This document shows positions 36,001-46,490 of a DNA stretch of 64,000 nucleotides, in pieces. Made by a program: the position numbers and the translations under genes. The notes beneath the pieces were generated by a model. That model was not told where the DNA came from. It saw nothing but the letters and a program-made list of their open reading frames with translations, and ran no database searches. The first letter of the stretch is position 1, and every line of letters starts with the position of its first letter. The stretch is from Triglochin maritima. Taxonomy: Eukaryota; Streptophyta; Magnoliopsida; Alismatales; Juncaginaceae. The DNA lies in NCBI GenBank assembly GCA_963682175.1, contig OY821787.1:20376501-20440500 (forward strand), written 5' to 3'.

Positions 36001-36430
36001 TAACTTGCTCAACGGCTACAACTTAAACATATCACAGACCACCTCAAATTCTAGGAGAAAGATATGGGGATCACCCTTACCCAAGAAAGGAGGGAGCATG
36101 GAGATATATTGAGGTTTAACCTCGAAGTGGTTCCTGGTTGCCTAGGGCAACGCGATGCTGGATAGGAGAGCAGTTTGTGTCATAAAGCATCGGTCACGCA
36201 TAGAAAAAGGAATAGGTGGCAGAACAATTGGGTCCAGCAACTCCTCCTCCTCTCCGTACTGATCAACCACGGAACCCAGACTGTGTGGGGCACAAGAAAG
36301 GAAAGGTAAGGGACGTTGTTGAGAATTCGGCTACCGAGGTAGGATCGTTGTCGCATCTTGTCAAACGACCACTCTCATCTCATGCCTAAACAAGCATGCA
36401 AAAAGGAGTACACACACGAACCAAACGTAT
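33036..36430 (-). pseudogene. Element D: gag, split by solo LTR G
   Basis: The gag N-terminal part lies at about 36,005-36,200 (HFEVKPQYISMLPPFLG and CDMF, typical of Athila Gag). The core resumes at 34,185-34,455: FDWSPFALKDDANKWLYSEQ, TWDQFQSAFLKKYFP, KLRQEINYCYQLESETFQAY, the Retrotrans_gag domain. A CCHC knuckle CYRCGLVSHVSEEC is at about 33,795-33,836, followed by an Asn/Pro/Tyr-rich linker and the helix at 33,385-33,500. Solo LTR G interrupts it between 34,455 and 36,005. Several shifts and stops add to the damage. Gag forms the particle and binds the element RNA. Confidence 0.85.
34456..36004 (+). repeat. Solo LTR G (D-type), inside the gag of element D
   Basis: It starts TGATTAGTAGCATATC at 34,456 and is the reverse complement of the D LTRs throughout: TATA box TATAAATA at 34,982-34,989, AAGTGTCTAAAG-type motifs (reversed) at 35,395-35,715, the CTCCTTAGGGG block near 35,803, and CGTGCACTTTAGG near the end. 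The right edge is near 36,004 (...GTTTAAC) but is not an exact TG...CA end, and a clean target duplication was not seen. Confidence 0.8.
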
Positions 36431-37441
36431 TTTTTTTAAACTAACCAAAACTAAGAAGGTGCGTTTATGAGAAGACCAGAGGAAGGAGAGGAGAGGGGAG
36501 AAGTCCTTAAGCTACAACGTATGGGTGTGGGTAGAAGACAAGCAATCAAGCATGGATCAAACAGTTTAGGGCTATAGGTCCTTAGGCTATACGATGCCAA
36601 GATCACTAGTCTCGACACGCCTCACCTCCCTACAACGAAGACCACAATTCACAGCAACTAATACCAAATCTGGAGATCTAGTACCTCCTACTATCGACAA
36701 GGCAGGCGACACCGATCAGGTCATGACAGTCTCAACTGGATCACTCTCGTAGTGCGTCTGAAATCCTTATGGGCCAATGTCTACTTGCTTTTAGAATTAA
36801 GGATTTTGATGTGGTTTTTGGGGCTAAGGAAGGGGTGATGAAATCCCTCACCTTATCTTTGTAGACTATAGGTGGTTCCCATTAATTTGATTCGATTCTT
36901 AAACTAGCAAGCAACTCACCAAGCAAACACTAACCTCACTCTTGTTTCAATGCAAAGCTTACAAACTAATGAATATCCTAATGCATGAATGAGTGTTAAG
37001 GAATGCGTTCTTGCTCAAACAGTCAACGATAGAAATTAAATCTAAGAGAAGACAAATAACATGCTCAAGTCATTACTTGATGATGCATGATCTAAACATA
37101 GCAAATGCCTAGTCTTTAACTTTTTGTTTTAGTGTCCAATTTGATTAAAGTGGAATTTTGAATTAACAGGTAAACTGGGAGCAGTAAAAAAAGACAACAA
37201 ATCAAGCAATATGCTCCCACACACCAATCATGAAATGTGAGCTACATGAGAAAATACTGGACTAACAGAGTTTACCAGACCGCTAATTGGCAGCTACAGA
37301 CCGCACCTAGCAGTCTGTCTAGCTCCAAACGCTTCTCCTAATCTCCAACCAAAATCTGGAGCTTACTTGATCATTTGGACAACACCACGACTAAAACAAA
37401 ACGTTAAGACCACTCAAATCACCCATCCAAAGGTTGGGAGA
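36431..37441 (-). other. Element D: 5' leader
   Basis: Noncoding, collinear with the leaders of C and A; the conserved part is 36,565-36,765. Repeats around GACCGCTAATTGGCAGC are at about 37,272-37,320. The adjoining PBS (37,442-37,471) is degenerate; its minus strand keeps CACCGTTTCTTGGGAG instead of GGCGCCGTTGCCGGGG. Confidence 0.72.
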
Positions 37442-37471
37442 AGGTGCTCCCAAGAAACGGTGATTAAAACA

Positions 37472-38911
37472 TGTTAACGTTTTACTAATTAACTGCAAGT
37501 GCACGACCGTCCGTGAAGACGGGGCAAGAACGGGTCGATCCGCAAGGAGCGACGCCAACCTTCGAGTTAGCGAAATCAAGTGGGAAATAATGATGGGAGA
37601 AGAGATTATTACGCTACTGCTAAAGATACGATTATACTAAGAACGCAAAACAAACTATATAATAATGCAAATGAAAACTAACCAAATTCAGTAAATGATA
37701 TGGAACGAAATAAGGATGAGCCCCAAAGGAGTGGAGTATGTGCACGTATGAAGGGAGAGAAGTGATGGATGATGCATGTAAGAATATATGTGTATGTGTG
37801 TCATGTATGTGTCTTCATGCATAGGAAGTGTCTAAAGATTTGGCAAGACCTATCACTCCATTCACACAACACATCAGCAAACACTAATACAAACACAAGA
37901 CTAACATGTAGCATACCCAATAGGAGATTTCAGCCAATAGACATGAGGAAACCAAGCATGAGAAGCAAAAATCCCCCTAACATGTAGATGATTAAAACAA
38001 ACCCGATGAACATACAAACATTCAAGTAAACACAATCAAAATTCGTCAAACATCAAAACCTCAAAACATAAATGTCCATCATCTCCACCCCCTAAAGGGG
38101 AATGGAACTACTCACTACTCATTAAGCTAACATTTAAATTAAGAAGAGAAAACATGCTAAGTAATTATACTAAGATAAAAATCCAACTAAACATGCAACA
38201 ATTAAAAGAGACAACATGAAACTAACAAAGATTTATTTATTCATGACTCACATTACAAGCAGCATTCTTCCCCACTTGACTTTTGCTCCAAGGCTTACTC
38301 CAAGTAGATAGAGTGACCACCAAGCAATGGGTAGATTACAAAAGAGGAAAAAGAGTTCTATATATAGACATAAAAAGGCAACTGGGAACAATCCAACGAT
38401 GTAGGACTAATGAAACTTCTACGAATGGATAAAAAATAACAGAATACACAACCACGAGAAGCCAGGTTGGATCCTGATCATACAAGACCGTTGATTGGTG
38501 GTCTGGAGCCGCCAATGGGCGATCTAGATTGTTCTGATTTGACCCGGTTTTGGATGACTTCTTAAATGCTTTATTTCATCACGTGGAGTGCACCCAAATC
38601 AATTGTTGGAGTCAAGCCCCGAATCTAATTGCCAAAATACTCATCATGATGGTGTGGAGTGTCTTGATTTGCTATTTGGTCCTTCTTGCTTACATCCAGG
38701 TTCTTCGCTCTTGTAGATGAGTCCTTGTGTATGACCGAGAGGTCCATTTTATTTCATTTTAGTCCTTTTTATGTGTTCGTCCGTTTTCTCTTCCCTTCTC
38801 TTCTTTATTACTTGATACCTAAAATATAACAACAAACACTTGCGTAGCACGATATTGGGTTAAAATTAAGGATATATAGCATGAATATGATGCATGATAT
38901 GCTACTAATCA
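37472..38911 (-). repeat. 5' LTR of element D
   Basis: 1,440 bp, TGTTAACGTTTT... to ...GCTACTAATCA, pairing with 18,146-19,779. The TATA-like sequence near 38,352-38,362 is TATATATAG. A deletion of about 190 bp near 37,870 removes several of the AAGTGTCTAAAG-type repeats kept in the 3' LTR. Confidence 0.88.
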
Positions 38912-38916
38912 TTCGA

Positions 38917-39419
38917 TCCCGCCAAAATGGGTCTTATTGCAAATCTCCAACCTCCACGTAATGGGAAGGATATCCGTGCCTTTTTGGGTCATGTTGGATT
39001 CTATCAGCGGTTCGTTTAGAATTTAGTGAAATTGCTCGACCTCTCACCAGTTTGTTGGCTAAGCATGCCAATTTTGAGTTCACACCGGATTGCCACCATG
39101 CCTTTTTGACCTTGAAGAAAAAACCAACTTTGCCTCCCATAATTAAGGCACTAGTGTGGACTTAACTCTTCGAGTTGATATGTGATCGATCTGACTTTGC
39201 TGGGGGATCAGTGCCTGGACAACGATGGACAAATTGCCTCATTGTATCTAGTATTCCAGTAGAACACTCAAGATGCCCAATTGAACTATGATGTGACCGA
39301 GAAAATATTCGTTGCGATCATATTCGCTTGCGAAAAATTTCAGTTGTACTTTTTTGGCTCCCACGTGAATATCTACTCTGATCACACAACCATCAAGCAC
39401 CTCATTCCAAAGAAAGGTG
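38917..39419 (+). pseudogene. Athila-type pol E, part 2: reverse transcriptase end and RNase H
   Basis: It continues directly from 18,145: DPAKMGLIANLQPPRNGKDI, RAFLGHVGFYQRF, then damaged frames and the RNase H segment at 39,281-39,420 (YDVTEKIFVAIIFACEKFQ, VNIYSDHTTIKHLIPKKG). These match the thumb/connection and RNase H of Athila-clade elements. The frame is cut again after PKKG by solo LTR H and goes on at 46,140. There are stops after FYQRF and in the middle part. Confidence 0.85.
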
Positions 39420-39940
39420 TGTTATTGACATCATATCATGCATATAGTCATGTCTTATATCCTTTATTTTTAGCCTAAACAATGCTACGTAATGAGTTTT
39501 ATGTTTAAGTTTCAGGAATAAACAGGTTTGAGAAGAACAGATTCAAAAAGGACTTAAAAGCAATGAAAAGAACTAAGTTGCAAGCATTATGGACTAAGAT
39601 GAAAGAAAGAAGGACCCGGATGTAAAACCAAAAGGACTAATGAAGAAATCAGGAAGCTCCACACCATTATGTGGAGTATTTTTGCAATTCGATCCGGGCC
39701 TAACCATCAACAAACAAATCGGGTTCATCAAACATCAAGAAATCAAGCCAGAACCGAGCCACCATAATCCAGACTCGATCAGACACATCGAGACCACCAA
39801 TTGGAGGTCCAAGACCGCCAATCAGCGGTCCAAATGCCACATGCTTTGGTCGGGTGGTGTATTATGTTGTTTTATGTCCATTTATAGTATGTAATTAGTC
39901 CCATACCGGGGGATTATACCAAATTACCTTTTTCCATGCC

Positions 39941-39948
39941 TATAAATA
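39941..39948 (+). promoter_or_regulatory. TATA box of LTR H
   Basis: TATAAATA followed by GAACTCTTCTTC, about 520 bp into the LTR. The same sequence and spacing occur in LTR G (34,982) and, on the minus strand, in A (25,194-25,202). Confidence 0.6.
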
Positions 39949-40486
39949 GAACTCTTCTTCTCCTTTTCTATTAACCCATTGCTTGGTGGCATTTCTCTAC
40001 TTAGAGTAGGCCTTGGAGCAAAACTCAAGTGGAGAAGAATGCTACTTGTAATGTGAGTCATCTTAATAAAATAATTTTCTTAGTTAGTTTTATATTCTCT
40101 CTTTCAATTCATGCATGCTTAGTTTAATTTCATTTTATCTTCTTAATGAGTAGTGAGTAGTTCCATCCCCATATGGGTGGAGGTTATGTATCACTAGGTT
40201 ATAGTGATGGGTTCTTTTATTTGTGTGATTTCATATGCTTAATATAGATCTATATTTGTAGGATGCTTAAACTTGTATTAGATGGGATAATGTCCATACT
40301 AGGTACTTATCTCATGCTAGCTTTAGAGTTTGTCTTTTTGCTTGTTATGATTTGATGGGACTGACTTGTTATGTATGGATTTATGTTTGGTGCACATTTA
40401 CATGAATGATTTAGGTTGTATGTAGGATTCTTTGATGCTCTAATGGCCACACTAGGTTCTTATTGCATGCTTGAGAATATAAAATC

Positions 40487-41953
40487 TGTAGGATCGTGTG
40501 GGTTATAGGTCCACTAATTACTTTTAATCTAATCCCTAATTTTCTACTTGATTAAGCAAACAAATGCGCAGCGGAATAAACAAACAAGTAGAGAAAGAAA
40601 GACAATGCAAACCACAAAAGATGCGTCGGTTTTTATAGAGGTTCGGCACCCCACCCGGGTCCTAGTCCTCTCTTGTAAGCTCCGCTCGACTCCGCGAGCT
40701 CCGCCTACGTCTTCACTAACCACTCCCCGTTCCGGGCCGGGAGAGAACGCCTTTACACCATAAGCAACGCGAACAACCCTCGCTTGCTTGAATTCTTCCT
40801 CTCACAATCCGAGAACACTTGTAACTGAGTGGGATTCACTCTCTAATTGAGCACACTTTGAGTAGGATGAGTATATGATCAAATGTGTGAAGTTTAGGCT
40901 TAAAGAGTGTAGAATTTGGAGCTTTGAGGATTGAGGTTTCTCTCTAATGTATTGGGACAATTGGAGTTGGAGAGTTGTGTTAACAACAAGTCTTGATCCT
41001 CTATTTATAAGCTCCTAAGGTATTCTAGCCGTTGGGGATAGATTTGATTGGGTTTTGTGCAAGATACACAAAGCAGAAAATCGGGCTGCAAATCTGTCCA
41101 GAACCGGTCGACCGAAACTATTAAACCGGTCGACCGTTAACATGATTTCAAAGAGAACGGTCGAACAAAAGAATATTCGGTCGGACAAACGAGCTAGAAC
41201 ATAACTCTACTTAAGTTAAACGGTCGAACCAAAGTATGGGGCGGTCGACCGTTCAAGGGATTCGGTTGAGATAAAGGTGCAACGGTCGAACGAAGAATGA
41301 GTCGACCGATAGCAGGGAATTTGGTTTCTGAAAATATGTTCAACCGGTTGACCAAAACAAGGTCTTCGTTCGACCGGTTACCGAATGTATTTTGGGGTTA
41401 AGTTTTGTTTTATACGAATACGACCGTTATAGGAATACGACAAGAAAAACGGTCATATTAAAATCCGGGATCGGTCGACCGAAAATGTAGAACCGGTCGA
41501 CCGGTAGAGTTCGGTAAAATCACTGTGGAGAGTCTGTTATAAACCGGTCGAACTGAGAACTGGTTCGGTCGACCGGTTCACACAGGAAATCTGGGTTTAA
41601 GTTTATAAGTGATTTCCGACTAAGGTTTGGGTGATCTAATGAAGTCCAAATAATGTGAAATTTTGTGTGTGACTTCTCTAAGGAACCTAGTGTGTATGTG
41701 ATATGTTTTTAACTCTTGTATGCTCAATTTACACATGTTCCTAAAACTCAAAATAAAATCAAGATTACAAGTCTTCATTTAGCTTTATTACAAATCTTGA
41801 CTTGATTTCCTTCCTTCCATGAGTCTTGATCACCTGTAGAGGTTAGCACATGCAATATATATGCAATCCAATATGTGTGCTACTCTACATCATCATAATT
41901 AAGATTAGGTTAATTAAATCATCAAAACATAGATTAAGGCCAAAAAGCCAACA
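40487..41953 (-). repeat. 3' LTR of element I
   Basis: 1,467 bp, TGTAGGATCGTG to GCCAACA on the plus strand. It lacks 43 bp present in the 5' LTR at about 44,608-44,650; that segment contains a short hairpin (ACTTCGG...CCGAAGT). An array of CGGTCGACCG-type motifs is at about 41,103-41,575. Confidence 0.95.
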
Positions 41954-41968
41954 ATCTCCCCCTTTTTG
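41954..41968 (-). other. polypurine tract of element I
   Basis: The minus strand reads CAAAAAGGGGGAGAT directly before the 3' LTR, the primer for second-strand synthesis. Between it and gag (41,969-42,640) is AT-rich sequence without a clear frame. Confidence 0.88.
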
Positions 41969-42640
41969 ATGATGGCAACCTATATCTTAATTCTATCTAA
42001 ATACATGGAATTTGTATATGTAAATTATGCATATTAATGCTCCCCCTATGGATGTGCATAGTTTTTGTTCAATTTTATGCCAAATTCCAAGTTACCCCCT
42101 TAATTCTCTCTCCCCCTTTGACATCCATCAAAAATAATAATTATTTAAGACTTTAAGCTTAGAATTTGGATGTCTTGTAATGAAGTTGCTCCCCCTAAAT
42201 TTTGCACTTCATTACTCTAATAAAAGATATAACATTTAAGCTCCCCCTATCAATAAGGCTAAATGGAAACAATGAGTATGATTCATGTTAAGTTCATTTA
42301 AGTTTCAACTTAAGCCTTATTCTAACATCCATTTAAAATTTGACATTTAGAATCAATGGATGTGATAAATGATTTGCAATGAATAGGGATAATGATTTTC
42401 AATGAATTGAACTATATGATATGTCAATTAAGCATGTGAAGCTAGATTAGAGCTAATTTAACATGAATTGTATAGATAGGAATTTATACAAATGTTGAAT
42501 TCGAATTTAGCTCCAATCTCATTTGGTGATGCAACCGGATTTGAATTTGACTCTTGAGCTCACCCGGTCACCACCAATCTCCTCCTCAAGCTCCTACAAG
42601 AGTAGATTTAGGTACCCAAACAACTTTGGGTCCTTCAGTG

Positions 42641-44227
42641 TTAGCTTTGGGAATCCACACCATTTTGGTTTTGGGAGCCCACACACTTTGAGGAAGTAGA
42701 CTTAACAAATAAATGCTTGCCATTTAATGTAGTATGAGATACATGGTTTTTTAATTGAACATTGTATCCTAAACCATGTTTAGCTAAGGATTGTCTTTGA
42801 CTACCTAAAAGCATATCAAGCATTTTTGTTCCTTTAGTGAACATTTCTAGATCTTTTCTTAATTGCATATTTGAAACTTTAAGATCTACATGTTCATCAA
42901 CAATGGGTGTTTTACTTAGACTAGCAAGTGATGATTCATTTGATTCAAGTCTAGCAATCACCTCATTCTTTTCCTTCATGATTAATTCAATTTGGCATTT
43001 GAGATCATTTATAGTTTTTCTAGCATTATTGTTCTTTTCACAAATGATCTCATATTGTTTAACTAAATCATGAAATGCATTTTGAAGCTCATCATGTGTA
43101 TAATTTTCATTATTTGCACTAGAGTTTGAGCTATCACTATAATAAGACTTAGTTGAGCATGAATTACTAGAACAAGAGTTAGAATCTACCTCACTTTGAT
43201 CTTCAATAGCCATGAAGCATGAGTGAGCCACTTCTCTTCTACTTTGCAAGGAAGAAGACGATGATGATGGTGATGAAGAATCATCCCATGTAGCCTTGTG
43301 TGCTTCCTCCTTCCTTTCTCTTCTCTTGCTCTTCTCCTTTTCTTTTCTCCTCTCCCTTCTCTCCTTTTTCTTCTCCCCTTCTCTTCTCTCATTTTCACTC
43401 TCCTCCCTCTCTTTTTCTTTTTCTCTTTTCTCACTTCTTCTACCTCTTCTTTCATTCTTTTCTCCTTTATCCCTCTTGAGGTATTTGAAGAAGTCTTGGG
43501 CAAGGACCTCAATGTCCTCTTCTTCCACCCTCCTTGGCTCATCAAAATTTGCATGTAATGCCACCATGGAGTTTTTCTTTGATGCTTCCTTCTCTCTTCG
43601 ATGACTCAATTGGAGCTCATAGGCCATGAGATTTCCAATGAGTTCCTCCATCTTCAATTTTGAAAGATCGTGCGATTCTTCGATTGCCACGACCTTGTCT
43701 TCCCAATCATTGCTTAATGACCGGAGGAATTTTCGAGTCATCTCTCCTTCATTTATCCTTCTTCCAAGAATCAAAAGAGAGTTAGTGATATCGGTGAAGC
43801 GAGTGTTCATGTCGCTTATGTTCTCACCGATTTGCATAGAAAATATTTCATATTTATGCATGAGGAGACTTATCCTAGTTTCTTTGGTTTTGCTATCACC
43901 CTCATGATGCATTTGTAACCTATGCCATATTTCATTTGCACTTTCACATCCCCTAATTCTATTGTATTGTCCCTCATTAAGGCCACAATAAAGAATATTC
44001 ATAATTTTTGAATTCATTTCAATTTCTTTCATTTGAGCCCTAGATAGAGAATCTAAATCATCTTCATTTGGGGGTATGTATGGATTTTGAATAAACTTCC
44101 AATACTTAAGGTCATTTGATATTAAAAAGATTTTCATTCTATTTTTCCAATAATCATAATTTGACCCATTAAGCAAAGGAGGCCTTGTGGTGCATAAACC
44201 CTCTAAGTGATTAGATGTGCTAGCCAT
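42641..44227 (-). CDS. Gag of element I (DUF4219/UBN2 type, no zinc knuckle)
   Basis: An open frame of 528 residues. Residues 1-40 form the DUF4219-type start (LNGSNYDYWKNRMKIFLI); about 70-230 is the UBN2-type capsid domain (MNSKIMNILYCGLNEGQYNR, EIWHRLQMHHEGDSKTKETR, FLRSLSNDWEDKVVAIEES). At about 245-320 lies a Lys/Arg/Glu-rich stretch, where the related SIRE-like Gags have a CCHC knuckle; none is present. Then come KATWDDSSSP, a Ser-rich stretch, CFMAIED, and a coiled coil at about 385-460. In the next frame, past a shift near 42,680, one reads VWAPKTKMVWIPK and VVWVPKSTLVGA before a stop, so the original C-terminus was probably longer. The protein would form particles. The ATG lies about 40 bp inside the PBS. 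Confidence 0.9.
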   Translation of the reverse strand: MASTSNHLEGLCTTRPPLLNGSNYDYWKNRMKIFLISNDLKYWKFIQNPYIPPNEDDLDSLSRAQMKEIEMNSKIMNILYCGLNEGQYNRIRGCESANEIWHRLQMHHEGDSKTKETRISLLMHKYEIFSMQIGENISDMNTRFTDITNSLLILGRRINEGEMTRKFLRSLSNDWEDKVVAIEESHDLSKLKMEELIGNLMAYELQLSHRREKEASKKNSMVALHANFDEPRRVEEEDIEVLAQDFFKYLKRDKGEKNERRGRRSEKREKEKEREESENERREGEKKKERRERRKEKEKSKRRERKEEAHKATWDDSSSPSSSSSSLQSRREVAHSCFMAIEDQSEVDSNSCSSNSCSTKSYYSDSSNSSANNENYTHDELQNAFHDLVKQYEIICEKNNNARKTINDLKCQIELIMKEKNEVIARLESNESSLASLSKTPIVDEHVDLKVSNMQLRKDLEMFTKGTKMLDMLLGSQRQSLAKHGLGYNVQLKNHVSHTTLNGKHLFVKSTSSKCVGSQNQNGVDSQS

Positions 44228-44264
44228 GCTAAAAATACGATTAAGTATAGAATTTAGCTAACAA

Positions 44265-44277
44265 GGCTCTGATACCA
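44265..44277 (-). other. primer-binding site of element I
   Basis: The minus strand reads TGGTATCAGAGCC, a perfect match to the plant initiator-Met tRNA site, two bases inside the 5' LTR. Confidence 0.95.
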
Positions 44278-44279
44278 AA

Positions 44280-45789
44280 TGTAGGATCGTGTGGGTTATG
44301 GGTCCACTAATCACTTTTAATCTAATCCCTAATTTTCTACTTGATTAAGCAAACAAATGCGCAGCGGAATAAACAAACAAGTAGAGAAAGAAAGACAATG
44401 CAAACCACAAAAGACGCGTCGGTTTTTATAGAGGTTCGGCACCCCACCTGGGTCCTAGTCCTCTCTTGTAAGCTCCGCTCGACTCCGCGAGCTCCGCCTA
44501 CGTCTTCACTAACCACTCCCCGTTCCGGGCCGGGAGAGAACGCCTTTACACCACAAGCAACGCGAACAACCCTCGCTTGCTTGAATTCTTCCTCTCACAA
44601 TCCGAGAGGGACACTTCGGGCTTTCACCGAAGTCCTTGCTTCTTTTCACAACACTTGTAACTGAGTGGGATTCACTCTCTAATTGAGCACACTTTGAGTA
44701 GGATGAGTATATGATCAAATGTGTGAAGTTTAGGCTTAAAGAGTGTAGAATTGGGAGCTTTGAGGATTGAGGTTTCTCTCTAATGTATTGGGACAATTGG
44801 AGTTGGAGAGTTGTGTTAACAACAAGTCTTGATCCTCTATTTATAAGCTCCTAAGGTATTCTAGCCGTTGGGGATAGATTTGATTGGGTTTTGTGCAAGA
44901 TACACAAAGCAGAAAATCGGGCTGCAAATCTGTCCAGAACCGGTCGACCGAAACTAGTAAACCGGTCGACCGTTAACATGATTTCAAAGAGAACGGTCGA
45001 ACAAAAGAATATTCGGTCGGACAAACGAGCTAGAACTTAACTCTACTTAAGTTAAACGGTCGAACCAAAGTATGGGGCAGTCGACCGTTCAAGGGATTCG
45101 GTTGAGATAAAGGTGCAACGGTCGAACGAAGAATGAGTCGACCGATAGCAGGGAATTTGGCTTCTGAAAATATGTTCAACCGGTCGACCGAAACAAGGTC
45201 TTCGTTCGACCGGTTACCGAATGTATTTTGGGGTTAAGTTTTGTTTTATACGAATACGACCGTTATAGGAATACGACAAGAAAAACGGTCATATTAAAAT
45301 CCAGGATCGGTCGACCGAAAATGTAGAACCGGTCGACCGGTAGAGTTCGGTAAAATCACTGTGGAGAGTCTATTATAAACCGGTCGAACTGAGAACTGGT
45401 TCGGTCGACCGGTTCACACAGGAAATCTGAGTTTAAGTTTATAAGTGATTTCCGACTAAGGTTTGGGTGATCTAATGAAGTCCAAATAATGTGAAATTTT
45501 GTGTGTGACTTCTCTAAGGAACCTAGTGTGTATGTGATATGTTTTTAACTCTTGTATGCTCAATTTACACATGTTCCTAAAACTCAAAATATAATCAAGA
45601 TTAAAAGTCTTCATTTAGCTTTATTACAAATCTTGACTTGATTTCCTTCCTTCCATGAGTCTTGATCACCTGTAGAGGTTAGCACATGCAATATATATGC
45701 AATGCAATATGTGTGCTACTCTACATCATCATAATTAAGATTAGGTTAATTAAATCATCAAAACTTAGATTAAGGCCAAAAAGCCAACA
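44280..45789 (-). repeat. 5' LTR of element I
   Basis: 1,510 bp, pairing with 40,487-41,953. U3 is at the right-hand end. An array of CGGTCGACCG-type palindromes lies at about 44,940-45,415, upstream of the TATA box on the element strand. Confidence 0.95.
44837..44845 (-). promoter_or_regulatory. TATA box of element I 5' LTR
   Basis: TATAAATAG on the minus strand, about 100 bp downstream of the palindrome array and about 550 bp from the PBS side of the LTR. The same box is present in F (16,702-16,710) and, as TATATAAGG, in the solo LTR at 24,501. Confidence 0.65.
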
Positions 45790-46139
45790 AAATCAACCTC
45801 AACTTTATGTGAGATTTGCATGCTCATGGTTTGCCATGTAGTGTTGTGTATCCTACACATACATTCTACACCAGCTTCTTTTTGTATGCCACAGAAACTA
45901 CACTTGTTTCTAAATGAAAAGAAGACCCACTCACACACAAATACCTACACACCTCCACTCCATGGTGTTTAGTTTGATTGTTTATTCATTCGTAGTTTTG
46001 TTTAGTGTAATCGCAACATCTTTCCCTCTTTTTCCACTTGCCTTCGAACAAACCAGAGTTGACACACCTCCTCATGGACACGACCCCTACTTGCCGCGTC
46101 TTCACCGACGTCGTGCACTTCCAGTATTAAAATGAATCA

Positions 46140-46490
46140 TAAATAGTGTCAAATCTTGACTCTTGAGATGGATCTTGATGCTACAAAATTTGGGACAAAA
46201 ATGTGTGAAAACGTAGTAACAGACCACTTGTCTCGCCTTGAGATGACCAACCCGTAGGACCAAATTATCAATGACAAATTTCATGGCAAGCAATTGTTCT
46301 TAATGGAGGACAACCCTTGGTTTTCTGACATCGTGAACTACCTCATGACCGAGAAACTCCCAGTGGGCTGTTCAAAATCTGACGAAGCCCAATTTAGATC
46401 ATATGTCAGATTCTTTTACTGGGACAAACCCTATTTATTCAACTACTTCTCTAGCCAAATTTTTAGGCGGTGCGTCTCTAAGACTTTGAT
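46140..46490 (+). pseudogene. Athila-type pol E, part 3: RNase H end and integrase zinc finger
   Basis: After LTR H the frame resumes with LLRWILMLQ and ENVVTDHLSRLEM, then MEDNPWFSDIVNYLMTEKLP and FFYWDKPYLFNYFSSQIFRRCV at 46,294-46,488. This is the typical passage from RNase H into the integrase N-terminal zinc-binding region of Athila-clade pol. A shift and stops separate the first two blocks. Similarity ends sharply at about 46,490, before the integrase core. Confidence 0.83.

Larger units (their letters stand above)
18146..38911 (-). mobile_element. Athila-like element D (gag-protease only), with nested insertions
   Basis: Two LTRs in reverse orientation (18,146-19,779 and 37,472-38,911) bound the element, flanked by the duplication GTCGA (18,141-18,145) and TTCGA (38,912-38,916), one base changed. 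Removing D joins E pol in register (GAG GTC GAT CCC GCC). Its own body consists of 19,780-22,007 and 32,305-37,471, minus solo LTR G; the rest is B and A. The own sequence without insertions is about 8.9 kb. It holds gag and a protease but no reverse transcriptase, RNase H or integrase, so it would need proteins from another element. Confidence 0.88.
40487..45789 (-). mobile_element. Gag-only copia element I (TR-GAG type), complete
   Basis: A 5,303-bp element with two LTRs, PBS, one gag, PPT and the exact 5-bp duplication AAATC (40,482-40,486 and 45,790-45,794). No protease, integrase, reverse transcriptase or RNase H sequence is present between the LTRs; the body is only 2.33 kb. Such gag-only elements (TR-GAG) are known in plants and must borrow pol functions. 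Apart from one 43-bp deletion, the two LTRs look almost identical by eye, so this is among the younger insertions in the window. Confidence 0.95.
39420..46139 (+). repeat. Solo LTR H (A-type), split by copia element I
   Basis: The parts 39,420-40,486 and 45,795-46,139 add up to about 1.41 kb, the same length as the A LTRs, of which this is the reverse complement. It starts TGTTATTGACATCATATC (a two-base insertion compared with TGATTGACATC) and ends TATTAAAATGAATCA. It lies in the RNase H of E. I could not find a clean duplication: AGGTG on the left, TAAAT on the right; GGTGT/AGTGT slightly further out is an alternative. Confidence 0.82.

Noticed and set aside
43296..43604. Open frames rich in Ser, Leu and Phe on the plus strand (also near 15,182-15,559)
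   Set aside because: These are the antisense of the Lys/Arg/Glu-rich part of gag in I and F; low complexity keeps all frames open.
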